Origin: a bacterium | GTDB lineage: Bacteria > Cyanobacteriota > Vampirovibrionia > Gastranaerophilales > Gastranaerophilaceae | DNA: 64,000 bases | Assembly: GCA_017470245.1 (NCBI GenBank) | Contig: JAFUEV010000042.1 | Location: 18,109 to 82,108 of the forward strand | Direction of reading: 5' to 3' | Shown here: one piece after another, positions 24,816-31,262 of the stretch | Position numbering within the stretch: position 1 is the first letter of the stretch | Layout of the letters: each line of letters opens with the position of its first letter | Made by a program: the position numbers and the translations under genes | Notes under the pieces: model-generated | What the model was told of the DNA's origin: nothing | What the model saw: the letters and a program-made list of their open reading frames with translations, nothing else | Database searches by the model: none

Positions 24816-26072
24816 CTATTCATTCCCTTTGTTTGAATCAAGTATATTGTTTACATAATCATACACAATCGTATTTACTCCATTCTTTGGTAACATAAGA
24901 ATGTTTTTTATTATATCTTTTCTTTTATAAAGTAGATTATCTTCGTTTTTAACCAAAATTTTATCTAAATAATATTCAATATCGTCTATAGTTTTTGCTT
25001 TATAATAGCCTTCAATAATTTTTTGTCCGAATTCATTGTGTCCTTTTGAATTAGGATTAATAAGCTGAATTACCGGCTTTAGAGTCGGAAGATATTCAAA
25101 TAAAAAGGAATTGCAGTCGGTTATTAATAAATCTGATGTTCTGAACATATCAATATAATTACCGCTTTCGTACACTTCCGCATTGGGCAGTTCTTTCCAG
25201 CTCTTATAATATTCGTTCATCTCTTCTACTGTCATAAGATTTCTTTTTATAATCTCCCGTTTTAAAGATGGATGAGGTTTGAAAATAAATTCATATTCAT
25301 TGTGCTCTTTTGCATAATTAAAAAAGAATTTGTAATTCCAATTAAAAGTTCCAAATCTCAATACTGTATTGTTGTCAAAAGAAAAATGAGGTGCAATTAT
25401 AATATGTTTTTTATCGGTTTTCCAAAGTCTATTTTTTATATTGATTTCTTTTAAATATGCATCAGTCTTTGGTTGACCTGCAAGGTAAACCTGTTCTGCT
25501 TTAAACCCATAGTCAATCAGGTTTTGTCTTGCAAAATTATTATCTACAAAATAGACAAAGAGTTTTTTATATATTTCATCTCGTTCATTATCGCCGTTTG
25601 TTATACAGGAACCGTAGCTGCAATACATTGTCAATGCATATTTAGACACATTATCAATTGATTGTGCTTTTGAAATCGCAGGTGGTTCATCGTAAAATAC
25701 GATATCAGGAGCAAATTTCTTTAACTCTATGTATTTATGCTCATTGAAATTATATGCATATTCTACATTCATTCCTTGATTTTTAAAGAAATCATAGTTT
25801 TCTTTGGCTTTTTTTTCGTATTCCAAATAATTGTATTTCTTTTTTCTGAGCATATCATATACAGAAATTACAACTTTAACGTTAAAACGGTCATCTGCCG
25901 CAAATTTTTCATAAATATATTGATAAGCCCATTTAGATGCTTCGCAATTAACAAAGATAATATTAATTTTTCTTTTATTTACGTCTTTAGAAAGATTTTT
26001 AACTATTTTTTTATAACGGGAATTTATTTTATTTAAATTCCAAGTGTCTAAAAGATTTTTTAAGCAAAGCAT
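24816..26072 (-). CDS. CDP-glycerol glycerophosphotransferase-like enzyme (TagB/TagF superfamily)
   Basis: A GT-B-like transferase of 418 aa from the start at 26072 (MLCLKN). It carries family motifs: YCSYG near 145-155, HFSFDNN, FKPHPSLK (about 270) and the SDLLITDCNSFLFEY signature (about 320-335) with the CDP/polyol-phosphate-binding serine and acidic residues. Such enzymes add glycerol- or ribitol-phosphate to cell-surface glycans. In a diderm the product would be a phosphate-modified surface polysaccharide rather than teichoic acid. It is flanked by ssb and cca on the same strand, but with larger gaps. Confidence 0.8.
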   Translation of the reverse strand: MLCLKNLLDTWNLNKINSRYKKIVKNLSKDVNKRKINIIFVNCEASKWAYQYIYEKFAADDRFNVKVVISVYDMLRKKKYNYLEYEKKAKENYDFFKNQGMNVEYAYNFNEHKYIELKKFAPDIVFYDEPPAISKAQSIDNVSKYALTMYCSYGSCITNGDNERDEIYKKLFVYFVDNNFARQNLIDYGFKAEQVYLAGQPKTDAYLKEINIKNRLWKTDKKHIIIAPHFSFDNNTVLRFGTFNWNYKFFFNYAKEHNEYEFIFKPHPSLKREIIKRNLMTVEEMNEYYKSWKELPNAEVYESGNYIDMFRTSDLLITDCNSFLFEYLPTLKPVIQLINPNSKGHNEFGQKIIEGYYKAKTIDDIEYYLDKILVKNEDNLLYKRKDIIKNILMLPKNGVNTIVYDYVNNILDSNKGNE

Positions 26073-26187
26073 AAAATTCTCTATATAAATTATAATGACA
26101 TATATTTTTAAATCATATATAAATAACAAAGGCTTTTCAACTTTTTTATTAAAATTTTATAAGATTAAAAATCAGACAGTCTTCAAT

Positions 26188-27594
26188 CTATAATTTAAGT
26201 GATTTTATAAACTCAACTGCTTCTTTTTTTGTTGTAACATCACCTGATAATTGTGCTTCTTTTAGTGCGTTTATTATCTGTCCGAGTTTTGGACCTTGTT
26301 GTAATTGTAATATTTCCATTATATCTCTGCCGTCAAGCAGCTTTTCTATCGGTTGAATACTGTTCTTTTGTTCTAAATATATATTCAGAAGATTAGTAAG
26401 GTTATTTATATTAGTTTCAACCATTTCTTCCGTTATTTTCTCACCTCTGGCAGAAAGTCTGTCTGCCATTGCCAGTATAATTACGTCTATAACATAACCT
26501 TCCATTTTTCGATAAAACTTGTAATATGCTTTTTCTGTTACGTCTGAAGCACTTACCATTCCTGACGGATAAATGTGGTATTTTATTAGTGTTTTTACGT
26601 ATTCAATTTGTTTTTTAGAAAATTTTAATTCTTTTAATATAGGAACAACGAGTTTTGAACCTATTTCATCATGTTTTATAAAGCGGTGTCTTCCTGTTTC
26701 TTCTTCAATTGTCCAGCAGGCTGGTTTACCTATATCGTGCAGAAAACCTGCGAGTTTTAGAAAAGAAATTAATTTAACCTGTCCGTATTTTTGTTCATCC
26801 AAATATTGTTTTATTTCTTCACTTGCATTTTCATAAATAATTTGTATTTGCCTTACTGTTTCGATTGAATGATGCAATAAGTCCAAATGGTGATGCTGAT
26901 TTGGCGGTATTTTTTTTACTTCTTTGAATATAGGGAATATTTCTTCCAATAAATTACATTCATCAAGTTTTATTAATGCTAAATCACAATATTTCCCTTC
27001 AAACATTTTTAAAAGTTCAACGGTAATTCTTTCTTTTGCAGGTTTATTGATGTCTTTATATATTTTTTTAGATATTTCAATTAACGAATTATCAATTTCA
27101 AAACCTGTTTTGGAATAAAACCTAAAGATTCTAAGTAATCTTAACGGGTCATCTTCAAAATTTTTATCGGAAATACCTTTGATTTTTTTTTGTTCAATAT
27201 CCGTAATACCACCTGTTAAATCTATAAATTTATTGTTTTTTAAATCATAAGCGATAGCATTTATTGTCAAATCACGTCTTTTAATATCTTTTTCAAAGTC
27301 ATTTTCAATAGGTTTTGTTATGTCTAAGTAATTAACTTTGTCATTTAAAACAATTCTATATATATTATTTTCATTATCAAGTTCTATAAAATGGGCATTT
27401 AATTTGTCTGCTAAATTTTTTGAAAAATTCTTTATATCACAATTACAAACAATCAAATCTCTGTCCGGACTTTTTTTATTCATAATCATGTCACGAACAA
27501 AACCGCCGATAAGATAAGCCTCAATATCCTTTAAATAAGGTCTTATTTGTTTTATAACTTCATCATTTTCAATAATTTTAATATATTTATCCAT
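26188..27594 (-). CDS. cca: CCA tRNA nucleotidyltransferase with HD domain
   Basis: A class II tRNA nucleotidyltransferase of 468 aa that adds or repairs the 3' CCA. The head has YLIGGFVRDMIM (27-38) and SPDRDLIV with the catalytic carboxylates, DLTINAIAYD (about 125) and the RRDLT motif. An RNA-binding helical region follows, then an HD domain (FLHDIGKPACW, about 280-290), seen in many bacterial forms with repair phosphatase activity. This enzyme is needed here because three of the four tRNAs in the window lack an encoded CCA. The start overlaps the end of rsmE by 8 bp. Confidence 0.93.
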   Translation of the reverse strand: MDKYIKIIENDEVIKQIRPYLKDIEAYLIGGFVRDMIMNKKSPDRDLIVCNCDIKNFSKNLADKLNAHFIELDNENNIYRIVLNDKVNYLDITKPIENDFEKDIKRRDLTINAIAYDLKNNKFIDLTGGITDIEQKKIKGISDKNFEDDPLRLLRIFRFYSKTGFEIDNSLIEISKKIYKDINKPAKERITVELLKMFEGKYCDLALIKLDECNLLEEIFPIFKEVKKIPPNQHHHLDLLHHSIETVRQIQIIYENASEEIKQYLDEQKYGQVKLISFLKLAGFLHDIGKPACWTIEEETGRHRFIKHDEIGSKLVVPILKELKFSKKQIEYVKTLIKYHIYPSGMVSASDVTEKAYYKFYRKMEGYVIDVIILAMADRLSARGEKITEEMVETNINNLTNLLNIYLEQKNSIQPIEKLLDGRDIMEILQLQQGPKLGQIINALKEAQLSGDVTTKKEAVEFIKSLKL

Positions 27595-28318
27595 ACAAAA
27601 CTCCGTTTATTACGGTTGTTAGAGCGGCTGTTAGAGCAGTATCCGCTCTATATATTAAATTTCCCAGTGTTATTAACGGAATATTATTGGTTTTAAAAAA
27701 TTCAAATTCTTTCTCTGAAAATCCGCCTTCAGGGCCGATTATGATTAAAATTGATTTGCTTTTATCAATTGGATTTTCTTTTATATATTCAAAGAAATTT
27801 TTGTCCGTATATTTTTCCGCAAAAACAACAACCGAATTATAATTATTAATAATATTTTTGATATAGGACAATTCAAAAACAGTCGGGATATCGCATCTTT
27901 CACATTGTTTTACGGATTCTAATGCGATTTTTTGCCATTTCTCTATTTTATTTTTTATAACGGATTCTTTTACCGCACAATTATCGGTATATAAAGGAAT
28001 AATACCTTTTACACCTAATTCTGTAGCTTTTTGTATTGAACTAATTTGTGCATCCGAGTTTAGGACACTTTGAGCAATATACAATTTTAGAGGTATTTTT
28101 CTTTTTGATTGATAGCTGTTAATTATTTTACATTCAAATGAATCGGGTAAAATATTTTCAATAACCGTTTCATATTGAATTTCATTTTCATCAAGGAAAA
28201 GTATCTTTTCACCGATTTTAGAACGCATAACTTTTATAATATGCTTAAATAATTCTTTTTCATTGATTGTAACTTTATTATTATTAATATTCTGAGTATT
28301 TATTAAAAAATGCGGCAT
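27587..28318 (-). CDS. rsmE: 16S rRNA (uracil-1498-N3)-methyltransferase RsmE
   Basis: A SPOUT-fold methyltransferase that modifies U1498 of 16S rRNA. From the preferred start at 28318 (GAAAGG 7 bases upstream; MPHFLIN) it is 243 aa. An N-terminal PUA-like domain is followed by the catalytic knot: IQKATELGVKGIIPL (about 90-104), SVKQCERCDIPTV, IGPEGGFSEKE (near 194) and LGNLIYRADTALTAAL at the C-terminus. It overlaps cca by 8 bp, so the two RNA genes are coupled. Confidence 0.94.
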   Translation of the reverse strand: MPHFLINTQNINNNKVTINEKELFKHIIKVMRSKIGEKILFLDENEIQYETVIENILPDSFECKIINSYQSKRKIPLKLYIAQSVLNSDAQISSIQKATELGVKGIIPLYTDNCAVKESVIKNKIEKWQKIALESVKQCERCDIPTVFELSYIKNIINNYNSVVVFAEKYTDKNFFEYIKENPIDKSKSILIIIGPEGGFSEKEFEFFKTNNIPLITLGNLIYRADTALTAALTTVINGVLYG

Positions 28319-28398
28319 ATTTTTCCTTTCATTAAAAATTATACAATAAATTAACAAATAAATTTTTTAGAAGTTTTGTTTATAGCGAGGTGGAAAAA

Positions 28399-28878
28399 AT
28401 GTTTAATATAAATAAAACAGGTGTTAATATCCCAATAAAAACAAGATATCAAGCTCATAAAACCGAGAAAAGATTCCAAAAATCAGGATATTCAAACGTT
28501 GTAAAATCGGTTAATAATAATGGTGATATTGCAATTCTTGGATATAAAGGAATACCTGATAAAGATGAACTGGTTGCGGCAAGTGTAATCAACCCTGACG
28601 GAAAAGAAACATTAAAATTGTATAAAACCGTAATGCTTGATTCAAAAGAAGCAAGATATCCAAGATATTCAAGAATTATAGAAACTTGGGATGTTGTAAA
28701 AAATAATTTAATATTTAAAAAACATACAACAATGCAATATAACGGATATTCTGCAGTTCCTGAAGTGATTTCAACAATGTATAATGATGATAATGACTGT
28801 GACGGAGTAAAAATAGTCAGAAAATATCCTTATAGAGAATATTCAAAATGTTTTCAAAAACCTGAAAAAGATAACTAA
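28399..28878 (+). CDS. Hypothetical protein, first of two tandem paralogues
   Basis: The start at 28399 follows GCGAGG by 8 bases. The 159-aa product has no signal peptide or membrane segment; beta-rich with charged loops. It aligns end to end with the next gene: VNIPIKTRYQAHKTEKR against VPIPLRTRFAVNKSKKN, then GDIAILGYK against GDVAVLSYD and MQYNGYSAVPE against LQYNGKSKIPE. No known family recognised. The tandem pair arose by duplication and has diverged considerably. Confidence 0.6.
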   Translation: MFNINKTGVNIPIKTRYQAHKTEKRFQKSGYSNVVKSVNNNGDIAILGYKGIPDKDELVAASVINPDGKETLKLYKTVMLDSKEARYPRYSRIIETWDVVKNNLIFKKHTTMQYNGYSAVPEVISTMYNDDNDCDGVKIVRKYPYREYSKCFQKPEKDN

Positions 28879-28895
28879 TAAAGAAGAAAATAAAT

Positions 28896-29339
28896 ATGAA
28901 AATAGAAGGAAATAAAGTTCCAATTCCATTAAGAACAAGATTTGCAGTTAATAAATCTAAAAAGAATTTAGAAAAAGAAGGGTATGGAAATATCAAAGCA
29001 TTAGCAAATGCAAGAGGTGATGTAGCAGTATTAAGTTATGATTTGGCTGAAAATGGCTCACTTCTTGTTGCTAATATAATAAAAAGGGATGGAGATCAAA
29101 TAATAATCCATTATAACAATACATCAGAAGATTATAATAGTCCTTATACAAGAACAATAACAAGTTGGGGAAAAGGGTTATACGATTCATATTATTCTTT
29201 TAAAAAAGATGTAGAACTACAATATAACGGTAAATCAAAAATCCCTGAAACTATAGTTTCAATAAATTCTGATATAAAAAGTCATACAGGGCTTAGAAAA
29301 ACTAAAAAAAGTCCGTGTCGATTAAGTAAAATAATATAA
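28896..29339 (+). CDS. Hypothetical protein, second tandem paralogue
   Basis: A 147-aa paralogue of the gene 17 bp upstream (see there for aligned motifs), with an AAGAAG ribosome site. Its C-terminus (TGLRKTKKSPCRLSKII) is more basic. Closest in feel to lineage-specific soluble proteins; function unknown. It precedes the fumarase gene by 44 bp, which may share the transcript. Confidence 0.6.
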   Translation: MKIEGNKVPIPLRTRFAVNKSKKNLEKEGYGNIKALANARGDVAVLSYDLAENGSLLVANIIKRDGDQIIIHYNNTSEDYNSPYTRTITSWGKGLYDSYYSFKKDVELQYNGKSKIPETIVSINSDIKSHTGLRKTKKSPCRLSKII

Positions 29340-29383
29340 TATAATTACTTTACAATATTGGCTATAAATTATATCATCATATT

Positions 29384-30769
29384 ATGGTTGAAGTTTCTAC
29401 TGCTTTAATAAAAGATGCGGTTTTTAATTTGTGTATTAATGCAAACACAAGTTTAGATTTAAACGTATATGAAAAAATATATAATGCATACCAAATGGCA
29501 GATAATATAGAAACAAAAAATATTTTGGGTTCTGTTTTGCAAAATGCAAAAACTGCAAGTGAAAAGCAATGTCCTTTGTGTCAGGATACAGGGCAGGTTA
29601 TTGTTTTTATCAATATTGGTCAAGATGTCAATTTAACGGGCGATTTTATAGAAAAAGCCGTTAATGACGGAGTAGAACAAGCATATAAACAAGGATATTT
29701 CAGAAAATCAGTAGTTAAGGATGCATTATTTGACAGAAAAAATACATCAACAAATACACCTGCAATTATATATACTAAATATAATGAAGGTTCGGATATT
29801 GAAATAGGTGTGATAATAAAAGGCGGTGGTTCGGAAAACAAATCTTTAACAAAAATGCTTATGCCTACACTAAATATAGATGAAATAACCGAAGCTATAG
29901 GCGAAATGATTTTATCTGCAGGAGTAAATGCGTGTCCTCCAATGTTTGTTGGCGTTGGAATAGGTGGAACAATAGATAAGGCTGCAATAGAATCAAAAAA
30001 AGTATTTTTAGAAAATGATTTTTTGGCACAAGAAAAAGAACTGGCTATAAACATAAAAGAATATGTAAATGCTAAAGCACCGAAATTATATAATAATTTT
30101 TATGTTTTGGATATTAAAATACATTCATTCGCAACTCATATAGCAAGTATGCCTGTTGCTATAAGTATAAATTGTCATTCTGACAGGCTTTCAAAGTGTA
30201 TAATAAAAGATAATAAAATAGTATTTTTTCATAAAATACCTGAATATAAAAATATAGAAACAAATACTGTTATTTCAAAAGAAATTAAGACAGAGGATGT
30301 TTCTTCAATACGAGGACTGAAAGAGGGAGAAAATATACTTTTAACCGGAGAAATTTATGTTGCCAGAGATATGGTACATAAAAAATTTGAAGAAATAATT
30401 AATTCCGGGCAAGAACTGCCTATAGATATAAAAGATAGAATAATCTTTTATGCCGGTCCTTGTCCTTCGAAACCTGGGGAAATAATAGGTTCTATAGGTC
30501 CAACTACTGCATCTCGAATGGATAAGTATGCTGTTAAATTATATGAAATGGGGTTAATGGGTACAATTGGTAAAGGTGATAGAAACAGTAAAGTAGCAGA
30601 AACGATAAAGAAAAATAATGCAAAATATTTTACAGTAACAGGCGGTATTGCTGCATTACTTGCAGAAAAAGTAAAAAAAAGTGAAGTAATAGCGTTTGAA
30701 GATTTAGGTGCCGAGGCATTATATAAATTGTACGTTGAAAAATTCCCCGTAAGGGTAGAAATAGGATAA
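29384..30769 (+). CDS. Class I fumarate hydratase, alpha and beta parts fused
   Basis: An iron-sulfur fumarase of 461 aa interconverting fumarate and malate. The N-terminal alpha part holds CPLCQDTG (about 64-71) and later NACPPMFVGVGIGG, whose cysteines bind the [4Fe-4S] cluster; a third cysteine occurs in INCHS (about 266). The beta part from about residue 300 has GEIYVARDMVHKKF, YAGPCPSKPGEIIGSIGPTTASRMD and IGKGDRN. The fused layout is as in E. coli FumA/B but shorter, resembling joined FumA-FumB halves of thermophiles. L-tartrate dehydratase is a related alternative. Confidence 0.9.
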   Translation: MVEVSTALIKDAVFNLCINANTSLDLNVYEKIYNAYQMADNIETKNILGSVLQNAKTASEKQCPLCQDTGQVIVFINIGQDVNLTGDFIEKAVNDGVEQAYKQGYFRKSVVKDALFDRKNTSTNTPAIIYTKYNEGSDIEIGVIIKGGGSENKSLTKMLMPTLNIDEITEAIGEMILSAGVNACPPMFVGVGIGGTIDKAAIESKKVFLENDFLAQEKELAINIKEYVNAKAPKLYNNFYVLDIKIHSFATHIASMPVAISINCHSDRLSKCIIKDNKIVFFHKIPEYKNIETNTVISKEIKTEDVSSIRGLKEGENILLTGEIYVARDMVHKKFEEIINSGQELPIDIKDRIIFYAGPCPSKPGEIIGSIGPTTASRMDKYAVKLYEMGLMGTIGKGDRNSKVAETIKKNNAKYFTVTGGIAALLAEKVKKSEVIAFEDLGAEALYKLYVEKFPVRVEIG

Positions 30770-30828
30770 AAAACAAAATTGCTTGACTAATGGTAATGTT
30801 ATTGATAAAGTTAGGTTGGTAATAATTA

Positions 30829-30868
30829 TTTGACAATTAAATATTTTATCGGGATGTAGCGCAGCTTG
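30829..30868 (+). repeat. 40-bp direct repeat, left copy (promoter-side plus 5' 20 nt of tRNA-Pro)
   Basis: Matches 30953-30992 at 39 of 40 positions, offset 124 bp. It includes TTTGACAATTAAATATTTTAT and then the first 19-20 bases of tRNA-Pro (CGGGATGTAGCGCAGCTTG), after which the sequence departs from the tRNA. It is therefore a truncated tRNA-Pro 5' end. Confidence 0.85.
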
Positions 30869-30935
30869 ACTCTGCCGACGAAAAAGATACGGTGTATCTT
30901 TTGAGGAGAGGTAGCACCGAGCCTTATAGAGTTAA
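30866..30935 (+). ncRNA. Structured insert next to the truncated tRNA-Pro copy
   Basis: A closing stem TTGACTCT/AGAGTTAA (30866-30873 with 30928-30935) encloses a 9-bp hairpin AAAAGATAC/GTATCTTTT (30882-30902). GACTCTGCCGA (30868-30878) and GAGAGGTAGC (30906-30915) match blocks in the candidate RNA at 18.6 kb at 10 of 11 and 9 of 10 positions, with 27 versus 26 bases between them. This looks like a folded RNA motif rather than decayed tRNA. Family unknown. Confidence 0.45.
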
Positions 30936-30952
30936 GAATATTACACTACAGT

Positions 30953-30992
30953 TTTGACAATTGAATATTTTATCGGGATGTAGCGCAGCTTG
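30953..30992 (+). repeat. 40-bp direct repeat, right copy
   Basis: The right copy of the repeat at 30829-30868; this one continues into the intact tRNA-Pro. Confidence 0.85.
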
Positions 30993-31050
30993 GTAGCGCA
31001 CCTCGCTTGGGACGAGGGGGTCGCAGGTTCGAATCCTGTCATCCCGACCA
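30974..31050 (+). tRNA. tRNA-Pro (TGG) with encoded CCA
   Basis: A full cloverleaf: acceptor CGGGATG/CATCCCG, D-arm GCGCAGCTTGGTAGCGC, anticodon stem CCTCG/CGAGG around CTTGGGA with anticodon TGG, T-arm CAGGTTCGAATCCTG, discriminator A and CCA in the DNA (31048-31050). It is the only tRNA of the four in this window that encodes CCA. Confidence 0.96.
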
Positions 31051-31060
31051 CTTAAAATAA

Positions 31061-31095
31061 AGACAGAACTTGATTCTCAGGTTCTGCCTTTTTAT
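31061..31095 (+). terminator. Intrinsic terminator after tRNA-Pro
   Basis: AGACAGAAC...GGTTCTGCC forms a stem with a 10-base loop and ends in TTTTT, 11 bases after CCA. Confidence 0.7.
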
Positions 31096-31205
31096 CTCCT
31101 TACAAACTTCGTTTTGTTTCAAAGAAAATACTTTGTTCTCAGCTGATAATCCTCTTTTTGCACTTACCTGCTTGTTGGAGTAGAAACCACAACCTACTCT
31201 CTAAT

Positions 31206-31246
31206 AAAAACCCTGAAACTATCTTTTAAGTTTCAGGGCTTTTTAC
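31206..31246 (-). terminator. Intrinsic terminator of the RTX-like gene
   Basis: AAAAACCCTGAAACT/AGTTTCAGGGCTTTTT, a strong stem with A- and T-runs on either side, lies just beyond the stop of the minus-strand gene at 31263. It could act in both directions. The stretch 31097-31205 shows nothing else. Confidence 0.85.
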
Positions 31247-31262
31247 AATAAAACAATTATTA

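Noticed and set aside
31097..31205. Gene or RNA between the two terminators downstream of tRNA-Pro
   Set aside because: No frame with a ribosome site and no stable fold beyond the flanking terminators is visible.
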